Shown here piece after piece: positions 53,300 to 62,427 of a stretch of 64,000 bases of DNA; within the stretch, counting starts at the first letter, position 1, and every line of letters begins with the position of its first letter. This stretch comes from Neobittarella massiliensis (ex Bilen et al. 2018). GTDB lineage: Bacteria; Bacillota; Clostridia; Oscillospirales; Ruminococcaceae. The stretch lies in assembly GCF_900289145.1 (NCBI RefSeq), contig NZ_OKQO01000003.1, positions 62,001 to 126,000 on the forward strand. The letters run 5' to 3'. Under the pieces are notes generated by a model. It made no database searches, was not told where the DNA came from, and saw nothing but the letters and a program-made list of their open reading frames with translations. A program made the position numbers and the translations under genes.

Positions 53300-55816
53300 T
53301 CAGGAAGAGCAGCTCTCGCAATCATTTACTTCCAGCGATCTGCTGCGGACGTAGTAGATGGTCTTGACGCCACATTCCCAGGCCTTGATATATAACCCGA
53401 GCACCTGGCGCATGGTGTAGTCGTTGGTGATATACAGGTTGACGCTCTGGGCCTGATCGATGTGGCGCTGCCGTACGCCGCAGGCGCGAACGGTATAGGT
53501 CTGGTCGATCTGGTGGGCGTTTTTGTAGTACCAGTAGGTGGCGGGGGAGAGCTCCGGCGCCACCCGCGGCAACATGTGGCCCTTTTTCTCCTCCAGGAAG
53601 AAGCGGCGCATCAGCGGGTCCAGCCCGGCGGTGGTGCCGGCGATGATGGAGGTGCTGGAGGTGGGGGCGACCGCCAGCAGATAGGCGTTGCGCATGCCCT
53701 GAGCGGCCACTTTTTGCGCCAGTGCCCGCCAGCTGGGGGAGGTGTATCCGCGCTTTTTAAAGTAGGCGCCGGTCTGCCAGTCGCTCCCCTCGAAGAGCGC
53801 ATAGCGGCCCTTTTCGGCGGCCAGGTCGCTGCTGGCGGCTATGGCGGCGCGGTTTATGCGCTCGAACAGGTCGTCGGCGAATGCCAGGTGCTGCTCGCTC
53901 TCCCACTTGATCTTGCGCTTGGCCAGCATGTGGTGGTAGCCGCTGACGCCCAGGCCGATACTGCGGTACTTTTGGTTTGTGAGCTGGGCGTAGGGCAGGG
54001 GGTAGAAGTTGAGATCGATGACGTTGTCGAGGGCGCGTACCGCTGTTTTGACGACTTCGCGCAGATAGGCGTCGTCCTCGACGGGCAGATTGCCCAGCGA
54101 GAGGCTGGCCAGGTTACAGACCACGAATTCGCCGGGGCGGGTGGTGGTGACGACCACGGTGTCGCCGTCCTGGGTCTTTACCTGGGTGTGCACCGACTGG
54201 ATGGGGGCCATGTTCTGGGCGATCTCGGTGCAGAGATTGGAGCAGTAGATCATGCCCTGATGGCCGTTGGGATTGGCGCGGTTGACGATATCGCGGTTAA
54301 AGGCAAAAGGGGTGCCGGTCTCGACGGCGGAGCGCAGGATGAGGCGCACGATATCTTTGATGCGCATCGTCCGCTTGGTGAGGCGGGCGTCGCGCACACA
54401 GTCGAGATAGCGCTTTTCCCACTCCTCTCCCCAATAGTCCTCGAGGGCATAGCCCTTGACGGCGAGCACCTGGTGGGGGCACAGCAGGTGCCAGGGCTGA
54501 TCGAGGTCCCCGCTGGCCAGACGCCAGAACAGATCGGGGTAGCAGACGGCGGGAAAGACGTCGTGGGCCTTCATGCGGTCGTCGCCGTTATTGGTGCGCA
54601 GCTGCAAGAACTCGGGCAGGTCTTTGTGCCACACGTCGAGGTAGACGGCGACCGCCCCCTGACGCACGCCCAGCTGGTCCACCGCCACGGCGGTATCGTT
54701 TACCAGCTTGATCCAGCGGATGACCCCGCCGGCGGCGCCCTGAAAGCCGCGGATGCTGCTGCCGGTAGCCCGCACCTTGCCGAAGTAGAGCCCCATGCCA
54801 CCGCCGAATTTGCTGACCTTGGCGAAGTTGTCGATGCTGCGGTAGATGCCGTCCAGGCTGTCGGGCACGGTGTCGATAAAGCAGCTGGACAGCTGGTGGT
54901 AGGGTTTGCGGGCGTTGGCCAGCGTGGGGGTGGCCATGGTGACTTCCATTTTGCTGAGCAGGTCGTAAAAGCGCTTTACCCAGCCCAGGCGGCCGCTGGT
55001 CTCGGCCATAGCCAGATGCAGGGCGATGCCGAGAAACATCTCTTGCGGGGACTCGAGGGGGATATGGTCGTGGGTGGAGATGACGTACCGCTGCAGCAGC
55101 AGGTCGAGCCCGGAATAGGTGAACAGGTCGTCGCGCTCGGGACAAAGGAATGCGGCGGCGGCCTCCAGCTCGGGCGCGGTGTAGTGCTCGCTGATGTAGC
55201 GGCCGTAGAGCCCCTCCTCGGTGAGGTAGCGCACCTTTTGGGAGAAGGTGTGCAGGCCGCGCTTATCCATCTCGCACGCGAGGCGCTGTGAGAATTGGTG
55301 GCGCAACAGCCGGGCGGCGATCATCTCCCACTGGGGGGCCTCTTTGGTGGTGAGCTCTACCGCCGCTTTGATGAGCGCCGTCAGGCGCTCATCTGTGGGC
55401 ATATCCGTCTTGAGAAAGCTGGTGAATTTGATCTGCAGCGCCTGCAGGCTGTAGGCCTGCTCGGGAAAGTCGCGCTGGATCTTTTCCAGGCAGGGCAGCA
55501 GCTGGGGATCGCCGGCGGCGGTGGCGAGACTGGCGCGCAGATCGCGCAGTGCGGTGCGCTTTTGGCGGTAGAGGATGTAGCTTTTGGCCTGGGGGTAAAA
55601 GCCGCTCTCCATGAGTGCCTGCTCGACTTTATCCTGTATCTGCTCGACCGGGCGGTCGGCCCCTGGGCCCATGAGGGCCTCGATTCGGGAAAGCAGGTCG
55701 TTTAGGACAGACGGCGGCGCCGGTTGGCCGGTGCTGACAAACACCTTTTGGATGGCGGCGGTGATCTTACCGGGGTCGTAGGTCTGTTTTTGCCCGCTGC
55801 GCTTGATGATCTGCAT
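53300..55816 (-). CDS. nrdA: Class I ribonucleotide reductase, large subunit
   Basis: The protein has 838 residues. An N-terminal ATP cone (about 1-90, MQIIKRSGQKQTYDPGKI) gives allosteric activity control. Active-site landmarks are SSCF (about 312), NLCTEI with the catalytic Asn-Cys-Glu, VVCNLASLSLGNL and the C-terminal CESCSS tail that is re-reduced by thioredoxin. It reduces ribonucleoside diphosphates to deoxy forms. GAGGAG precedes the ATG. The long open frame on the opposite strand is a shadow. Confidence 0.95.
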   Translation of the reverse strand: MQIIKRSGQKQTYDPGKITAAIQKVFVSTGQPAPPSVLNDLLSRIEALMGPGADRPVEQIQDKVEQALMESGFYPQAKSYILYRQKRTALRDLRASLATAAGDPQLLPCLEKIQRDFPEQAYSLQALQIKFTSFLKTDMPTDERLTALIKAAVELTTKEAPQWEMIAARLLRHQFSQRLACEMDKRGLHTFSQKVRYLTEEGLYGRYISEHYTAPELEAAAAFLCPERDDLFTYSGLDLLLQRYVISTHDHIPLESPQEMFLGIALHLAMAETSGRLGWVKRFYDLLSKMEVTMATPTLANARKPYHQLSSCFIDTVPDSLDGIYRSIDNFAKVSKFGGGMGLYFGKVRATGSSIRGFQGAAGGVIRWIKLVNDTAVAVDQLGVRQGAVAVYLDVWHKDLPEFLQLRTNNGDDRMKAHDVFPAVCYPDLFWRLASGDLDQPWHLLCPHQVLAVKGYALEDYWGEEWEKRYLDCVRDARLTKRTMRIKDIVRLILRSAVETGTPFAFNRDIVNRANPNGHQGMIYCSNLCTEIAQNMAPIQSVHTQVKTQDGDTVVVTTTRPGEFVVCNLASLSLGNLPVEDDAYLREVVKTAVRALDNVIDLNFYPLPYAQLTNQKYRSIGLGVSGYHHMLAKRKIKWESEQHLAFADDLFERINRAAIAASSDLAAEKGRYALFEGSDWQTGAYFKKRGYTSPSWRALAQKVAAQGMRNAYLLAVAPTSSTSIIAGTTAGLDPLMRRFFLEEKKGHMLPRVAPELSPATYWYYKNAHQIDQTYTVRACGVRQRHIDQAQSVNLYITNDYTMRQVLGLYIKAWECGVKTIYYVRSRSLEVNDCESCSS

Positions 55817-55974
55817 GTGCTCTGACTCCTCTTACTGGCAGTGTTTTGATTAAAGTATACTAAAATAGTCGTGTTATGATTATAGGGGATATCCACTCAA
55901 ATAGCAAGAGAAAATACATGCTGCGCGGCGATCTTTTGCGCGGCGGGGGCGGTAGTGCGGGAAGCGCGCAGACA

Positions 55975-56010
55975 TAAAAAAGAGAGACGGCCCCCAGGTG
56001 GGGCCGTCTC
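55975..56010 (-). terminator. Terminator of pyk
   Basis: GAGACGGCCCC (55984-55994) pairs perfectly with GGGGCCGTCTC (56000-56010). On the minus strand it is followed by TCTTTTTT. Confidence 0.9.
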
Positions 56011-56054
56011 CTGCTGTATTGGCTATTTTATAACGGTCTGCCGGCGGGGTGCGC

Positions 56055-57803
56055 TCACTGCAGGCTGCTGGAACAGACGATGCCTTTTTCGGCGTCGAGC
56101 TTGACGGTGGTGCCGCTCTTCAGCACGCGGGTGGCGCTGTGGGCGTCGATGATGACCGGGATATCCAGAGCGGCGCCCACCACGGCGGCGTAGCAGTCGT
56201 CGCTCTTGTCTTCGGTGATGATGCCGGAGGCCATTTTGAGCAGGTGGAGGATGCCGGCAGAGGCCGAGGGGATGACCAGGATATCGTCGGGGCGGAATTT
56301 TTGCAGCGCCTCCTCTTCGGTTTTGCACACACAGAGGTTGCCGACCACGCTGGATTTGCTGGTGCCGGCACCGGAGAGCAGCACATTGCCCACGATGTGC
56401 ACCTTGAGCAGGTTGGTGGTGCCGGACTGGGAGAGAGGTGTGCCGGCGGTGATGACCACTAGGTCGCCATCGGCCAGCAGACCCTCTTTTTTGGCCACCG
56501 ACACGGCGTGCTCGAACAGCTCGTCGGTGGATTTACAGTCGTGCAGCAAGATGGGCTGCACGCCCCAGGACAGGCTCATCTGGCGGCAGACGCCGGGGTC
56601 GGTGGCGCAGCCGATGATGGGGTGGCCGGGCCGGTATTTGGAGACCATGCGCACGGTGGAGCCGGAGTTGGTGACCACGATGATAGCTTTGGCCTGCAGG
56701 TCGTAGGCGGAGGTGCAGGCGGCGTGGGAGATAGCGTCGGTGATGTTGAGCTTATCGTCGATCTTGCGGGCCTTGAAGCGGCTGTCGTAGCGGATGTCGT
56801 GCTCGGCCCGGCGGGCGATGCGGGCCATGGTCTTGACGGCCTCTACCGGGTAGAGACCGGCGGCGGTCTCGCCGGAGAGCATGATGGCGCTGGTGCCGTC
56901 GTAGATGGCGTTGGCCACGTCGGTGGCCTCGGCCCGGGTGGGGCGGGGGTTTTGGATCATGGAGTCGAGCATTTGGGTGGCGGTGATGACCTGCTTGCCG
57001 GAGATGTAGCACTTTTTGATGAGCATTTTTTGCAGCACCGGGATCTCTTCCAGCGGGATCTCGACGCCCATGTCGCCGCGGGCGACCATGATGCCGTCGG
57101 ACACGCGCAGGATCTCGTCGATATTGCGCACGCCTTCGGCGTTCTCGATCTTGGAGATGATCTTGATGGTCTTGCAGTGGTTGCGGTCGAGCACCTTGCG
57201 GATGTCGAGCACATCTTCGGCGCAGCGCACGAAGGAGGCGGCGATAAAGTCGAACCCGGCGCCGATGCCGAACTCGATATCGGCGCGGTCTTTGTCGGAC
57301 AGGTAGGGCATGCTGAGGCTGACGCCGGGCAGGTTGATGCCTTTGTGATCGCCCACCGGTCCCTCGTTGCAGACGGTGCAGACGATGTCGGTCTCGTCTA
57401 CGCTGGCTACGGTGAGCTCGACTTTGCCGTCGTCGATGAGGATGGTGGTGCCCACCTGCACGTCACGGGGGAGGTCTTTATAGGTTACCGAGACGATGTT
57501 CTCGTCCCCCTCTACCGGGCGGGTGGTGAGCACGAAGGTCTGCCCCTGATGCAGGGTGACCGGCCCGTTTTTAAAGGTGACGGTGCGCACCTCGGGGCCG
57601 CGGGTGTCGAGCATGGTGGCGATGGGCAGGCCCATCAGTTCCCGCAGGGAAAACAGCATATCCAGCCGCTTTTGGTGCTCCTCGTGGCTGCCGTGGGAGA
57701 AGTTGACCCGGGCTACGTCCATACCGGCTTTGAGCATCTCCTCCAGCACGTGGGGGCGGTCGGTAGCCGGACCCAGGGTGCAGACGATCTTAGTCTTTCT
57801 CAT
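56055..57803 (-). CDS. pyk: Pyruvate kinase with C-terminal PEP-utiliser domain
   Basis: The protein has 582 residues. It starts MRKTKIVCTLGPATD and contains the active-site signature IISKIENAEGVRNIDEIL, then MVARGDMGVEIP. After the allosteric domain an extra region of about 110 residues resembles the PEP-utiliser mobile domain (PSASAGILHLL), as in Bacillus-type Pyk. It makes pyruvate and ATP in the last glycolytic step. The ATG at 57803 follows AAAGGAG. Confidence 0.95.
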   Translation of the reverse strand: MRKTKIVCTLGPATDRPHVLEEMLKAGMDVARVNFSHGSHEEHQKRLDMLFSLRELMGLPIATMLDTRGPEVRTVTFKNGPVTLHQGQTFVLTTRPVEGDENIVSVTYKDLPRDVQVGTTILIDDGKVELTVASVDETDIVCTVCNEGPVGDHKGINLPGVSLSMPYLSDKDRADIEFGIGAGFDFIAASFVRCAEDVLDIRKVLDRNHCKTIKIISKIENAEGVRNIDEILRVSDGIMVARGDMGVEIPLEEIPVLQKMLIKKCYISGKQVITATQMLDSMIQNPRPTRAEATDVANAIYDGTSAIMLSGETAAGLYPVEAVKTMARIARRAEHDIRYDSRFKARKIDDKLNITDAISHAACTSAYDLQAKAIIVVTNSGSTVRMVSKYRPGHPIIGCATDPGVCRQMSLSWGVQPILLHDCKSTDELFEHAVSVAKKEGLLADGDLVVITAGTPLSQSGTTNLLKVHIVGNVLLSGAGTSKSSVVGNLCVCKTEEEALQKFRPDDILVIPSASAGILHLLKMASGIITEDKSDDCYAAVVGAALDIPVIIDAHSATRVLKSGTTVKLDAEKGIVCSSSLQ

Positions 57804-57946
57804 AGTGTGCGCTCCTTTTTTACTCGTTACTCGACAGATATATTGGATGCGGGCCCGGCGGCGGCGCGGGTACACCACTGGGCTTGACAATTGGACAGTT
57901 GGATAGTTCCTATTAAAAAAGGGACTGGTGCCCCAGTTTCCTCTGT

Positions 57947-57975
57947 ATTATAGCATGACGGACAGGGGCAAAACA
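57947..57975 (-). promoter_or_regulatory. Probable pyk promoter
   Basis: On the minus strand an extended -10 TGCTATAAT is present (TATAAT at 57947-57952). A weak -35 (TGTTTT, 57970-57975) lies 17 bases upstream. The leader of about 135 bases includes an ACTGG/CCAGT hairpin followed by CCCTTTTTT (about 57910-57935), which could attenuate transcription. Confidence 0.55.
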
Positions 57976-58168
57976 GCCGCATTTTGAAAATTTTAGGTGA
58001 CCGGCCATGATTTGTTTTGTGCAACCTGTGAAAGGCGCTCACCTTTAGATAGGGTATCGGGCAGGTATTTTGCAGGCTGCACGACGGCGGGTAGGGCAGT
58101 GGGGAGAGCTCTAGTCAGGCCGCACAAAAAAACGCCCGTTTTTTGCCGAAAAACCGCCGGCCGATTCA

Positions 58169-58365
58169 TTGACAAAGCGGCTTTAGATGGTATGATATTC
58201 AGTGAACGAGCGGGCGGCCGGCCCCGCGTGCCGACAGGCGGGGCGGGGCTGGTGGCGGCGCTTTGGGTCTGGGCCCGGCAGTTTTGCCGCGCGGGGGCCC
58301 GGTGAGGGAGAATGTGCGGGGCGGCAGGGCTTTGCCTGCGGCGTGAGGATGTGGGGGAACAGAGT
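58169..58365 (+). promoter_or_regulatory. Promoter and GC-rich leader of the YitT-like gene
   Basis: TTGACA (58169-58174), 16 bases and TATGAT (58191-58196). A leader of about 160 bases, very GC-rich with several possible hairpins (for example GGCAGGGCTTTGCCTGCGG), precedes the gene. The rest of 57976-58168 shows nothing. Confidence 0.7.
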
Positions 58366-59157
58366 ATGTGGCGCAAGATCATAGACGATAAATTTGGCGG
58401 GCTCAGCGGTAAGGACATGGCGCTGAAAACGCTTTTGAGCATTACGGCCAACCTGCTCATTGCCATTGGCGTGGCGCTGTTCGTGCGCAGCCAGCTGGGA
58501 TCGGACCCGATCTCGGTGTGGCTGGACGGGCTGGACCGCACGCTGCACTGCGGGCTGGGCAACGCCTCGATGATCAACAGTTCGATCACGCTGACGGTGT
58601 CGATCATCTTTGCCTTTAAGTTCATCAACGTGGGGACCATCGTCTCGACGGTGGGCTTTTCGCTGCTGCTGGGTTGGGTAGACCCCATCATCGGCCTCAT
58701 CATCGGCGGCAACGATACGCTGCTGGTAAAGGGGATCATGATTGCCGTCGGCATGGTCGTTATGTGCATGGGCTGCGGGCTGAGCGTGGCGCTGCGCTTT
58801 GGTTTTTCGAGCACCGACTCTATTATTTTCCGCATTCTCGACTTTCACCCCACCTGGCAGTACCGTTACATGAAGATCACGGTGGACGGCTGCTTTATCG
58901 TGGCCGGTTTTCTGCTGGGCGGCATCGTGGGCGTGGGCACCGTGATCGGCTTTTTGTTCACCGGCCCGATGGTGAGCTTTTTCGTGCCGATCTGGGATAA
59001 GCTGGTGCTGCGGCCGCTGCACCTGGACCACCCCTTTAACCAGATGATGAGCGGCAAGAAAAAGAAAGAAGTGGAGAAAAAGACGCAGGAGGCCGAGATC
59101 GAGGCCTTTGAAGAGGTGCTGGAGGAGACCCGCCAGACCGAACAGGCGGACCGGTAG
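58366..59157 (+). CDS. YczE/YitT-like integral membrane protein
   Basis: The protein has 263 residues. Five to six membrane segments start at about residue 20 (TLLSITANLLIAIGVALFV), with the FVRSQLGSDPISVWLDGL pattern of the YczE/YitT group. The C-terminal 40 residues are a charged tail. The function in this group is not established. A paralogous protein lies at 60936; together they flank deoB. The start at 58366 is chosen by homology pattern; the ribosome-binding site is moderate. Confidence 0.72.
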   Translation: MWRKIIDDKFGGLSGKDMALKTLLSITANLLIAIGVALFVRSQLGSDPISVWLDGLDRTLHCGLGNASMINSSITLTVSIIFAFKFINVGTIVSTVGFSLLLGWVDPIIGLIIGGNDTLLVKGIMIAVGMVVMCMGCGLSVALRFGFSSTDSIIFRILDFHPTWQYRYMKITVDGCFIVAGFLLGGIVGVGTVIGFLFTGPMVSFFVPIWDKLVLRPLHLDHPFNQMMSGKKKKEVEKKTQEAEIEAFEEVLEETRQTEQADR

Positions 59158-59616
59158 GCCCGGTGCGGGAGACCACTTTAACATACTGGGACAGCAGCGG
59201 GGCCGGATATACAGGCCCGCGGCAAAAAGTACAGATACAGGACCGGGCGGGGCCAGAAGTGGCCGCCGCCCGGTTTTTTGCCTGCAGCCGACGGCGGGGG
59301 CGGCTATCGCCGTGGAGGTGGCCGAACAGAGTGCGGCGGTCAGCGGCGGCCGCGGGGGATGTGGAGACCGAGGCGGCACACCGGCAGGGGCCTGCGGACC
59401 TGCCGGGTGCTATGAACTGTGAACTGTGAGCGGGAGGGCAGTGATAGACTGGAGAGCGATGCCTGGGGCTGTTACCAGCGCTGGTTTGTCTGCCTGGGGC
59501 GGGGCGTTTTGAGTGGCTTGGGACGGGGTGAGACAGCCGCGGAGCACAGGGGAGTTAGCTTTTGCTATTTGTGCGCCGGCGGCGCACAAAAAATGCCGGC
59601 GCACCGCAGGATCTGC

Positions 59617-59645
59617 TTGTACATCTACAGGATCCGTGTTACAAT
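59617..59645 (+). promoter_or_regulatory. deoB promoter
   Basis: TTGTAC (59617-59622), 17 bases and TACAAT (59640-59645). The preceding gap 59158-59616 holds no gene but has a perfect 10-bp hairpin TTTGTGCGCC/GGCGCACAAA (59568-59577, 59581-59590). Confidence 0.75.
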
Positions 59646-59694
59646 AATACTGCATATACGTGTGCGTCAATCTCTATATAAAGGAGTCTTTTTT

Positions 59695-60870
<1,176 letters not shown>

Positions 60871-60935
60871 GCCCCTTAGGCCGTACTGCCCGGTGAGCGG
60901 GCGGACAAAATAAGAGGAGTTTGGAGTTAACCGCA

Positions 60936-61604
60936 ATGAGCGACAGAATGAAAGACATCATCCGGCGCACGCTGGTCATGCTGCCGGATATCCCGGTGAT
61001 GGCGCTGGGGGTGGCGATGTACACCTTTGCCAACCTGGGCGGCGACCCGTTTACCAGCTTTCAGCAGGGCATCAGCCTGCGCACCGGCATCCCCATGGGG
61101 TATTCCTCCATGGCCTGCAACATCGGTATTTTGATCATCTTTTTGTTTATCAACCGCAAGATGATCCACGTGGGCTCTATCGTGTTCTCGTTTGGACTGG
61201 GGCCGTTCATCAACCTGTGGCTGGCGCTGTTTGAGAAGATCTTCCCCAACGGACTGGAGGGCAATCCGGTCGTGCGCTACCTGTTCCCGATCATCGGCAC
61301 GCTGGTGATCATCGTGACGCTGGCTTACTATCTGCCCATCGACCTGGGCATCCAGGCGCTAGACATGATCGCTATCACCATCGGCGAAAAGCTGCTGCAC
61401 AAGACTTATGGCTGGGGCCTGTACATCACCTACGGGGTGATGTTCGTCATCGCCATCCTCATGGGCGCACCCTGGGGCTTTGGCACGCTGGTGGCTACCT
61501 TCTGTGTGGGTAAAGGGGTGGACATCGTCCGCCCGCGTATAGCGCCCACTATTCAGAAGTGGTGTGGGATAAAACCCGCCGCGAGCACAGCTGAAAACAG
61601 CTGA
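60936..61604 (+). CDS. YczE-like integral membrane protein
   Basis: The protein has 222 residues and about five membrane segments, with the MALGVAMYTFANLGGDPFTS start that defines the YczE/YyaS type. It follows deoB by 65 bases with GGAG in front of the ATG at 60936, so it may be read through from the deoB promoter. Function is unknown; linkage to deoB suggests nucleoside or pentose transport or its regulation. Confidence 0.75.
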   Translation: MSDRMKDIIRRTLVMLPDIPVMALGVAMYTFANLGGDPFTSFQQGISLRTGIPMGYSSMACNIGILIIFLFINRKMIHVGSIVFSFGLGPFINLWLALFEKIFPNGLEGNPVVRYLFPIIGTLVIIVTLAYYLPIDLGIQALDMIAITIGEKLLHKTYGWGLYITYGVMFVIAILMGAPWGFGTLVATFCVGKGVDIVRPRIAPTIQKWCGIKPAASTAENS

Positions 61605-61636
61605 GCGCGGTAGAAAAAACGACCAAATCAAGTGAG

Positions 61637-61674
61637 AGCTCTGCCCGGACGTATGTGCCGGGCAGAGCTTTTTT
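61637..61674 (+). terminator. Terminator of the deoB operon
   Basis: AGCTCTGCCCGG (61637-61648) pairs perfectly with CCGGGCAGAGCT (61658-61669), followed by TTTTT. The stretch 61675-62227 after it shows no gene. Confidence 0.92.
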
Positions 61675-62227
61675 GTGTGGGCAAATAATGGCGGTGCGGA
61701 CAGGAGCTGGGGCGCAGCCGGGCTGGAGCGGCAGTAAGGGCTGAGGAAGACCCGGGGCGCTGCGAGACGGGAGACCTTTATAAAAAGAGAGCAGATGATA
61801 TTTAAAAACGGCATAGACGGATGGGACGCGGTGCGGTGGTGCAGTGGCCCGGGGGGAGATGAGACCGAGCCAGGTGCACAAAAGTGATACTTCACTTTAT
61901 ATATGCAGGGGACTGAATGGCGCCGGCAGCTTCAAATAGCGGAGTTGTGCAGGGGGGGACAGATGTAGATAAAAATGACGGTCGGCGGGGCGGCGTTTTG
62001 GTGCGACGGATAGCGCGATGACCTGATAGAGACGGCAGATCACAGAGGAGGGGCGCCTTGTCTGTGTGCTGATTTTGGGCTGATTTTGGGCTGGTTTTAT
62101 GCTGGTCTCGTGTGGGACGCGCGCTGACTGTGCGCCGGCTGCCTATTGACTGCGTGCAGACTGCGGGCTGGTAAAAACCGATGTGGTCACAATAGAATAG
62201 ATAAAATGAATGGATTTTTGTTAAAAC

Positions 62228-62260
62228 TTGACATTTTTAGTTATAGTGCTAAACTATATA
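62228..62260 (+). promoter_or_regulatory. Promoter of the DUF5057-like gene
   Basis: TTGACA (62228-62233) with TAAACT (62250-62255, 16-base spacer); TATATA at 62255-62260 is an alternative -10. It lies outside and upstream of the inverted repeat. Confidence 0.7.
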
Positions 62261-62270
62261 CAAGTAAATC

Positions 62271-62389
62271 ATGGGTTTTCGTTCATAATACCAATTACAA
62301 ATCAGCGCGAGATTTTTGGCTGACCTGCATAGTGCAGGTCAGCTTTTTTACATTTATTGAACAAAATAGATCTGTGAACGAAAACCCAT
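62271..62389 (+). promoter_or_regulatory. Possible invertible terminator switch
   Basis: A perfect 15-bp inverted repeat, ATGGGTTTTCGTTCA (62271-62285) and its complement (62375-62389), encloses 89 bases. Inside, GCTGACCTGCA (62319-62329) pairs with TGCAGGTCAGC (62333-62343) and is followed by six T, an intrinsic terminator that reads rightward. Inverting the segment would leave the hairpin without a T-run, so the terminator would not work. The promoter lies upstream and the gene downstream. Confidence 0.65.
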
Positions 62390-62427
62390 AGATTGTCAGT
62401 ATAGACAAAAAATGAGGAGTGGACAAA

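Noticed and set aside
53462-55291. 609-codon open frame on the plus strand
   Set aside because: It is antisense to nrdA, rich in Gly/Val/Ala/Asp as expected of a high-GC shadow, without any family motif.
55850-55900. NrdR boxes upstream of nrdA
   Set aside because: A/T-rich palindromic fragments are present, but no pair of good NrdR-type 16-bp boxes with proper spacing could be seen.
56508-57887. 459-codon open frame on the plus strand
   Set aside because: Antisense shadow of pyk with repetitive Gly/Val/Asp composition.
58183-59379. 398-codon open frame on the minus strand
   Set aside because: Antisense to the YitT-like gene; rich in His, Arg, Ala and Gln, with no ribosome-binding site or recognised domain.
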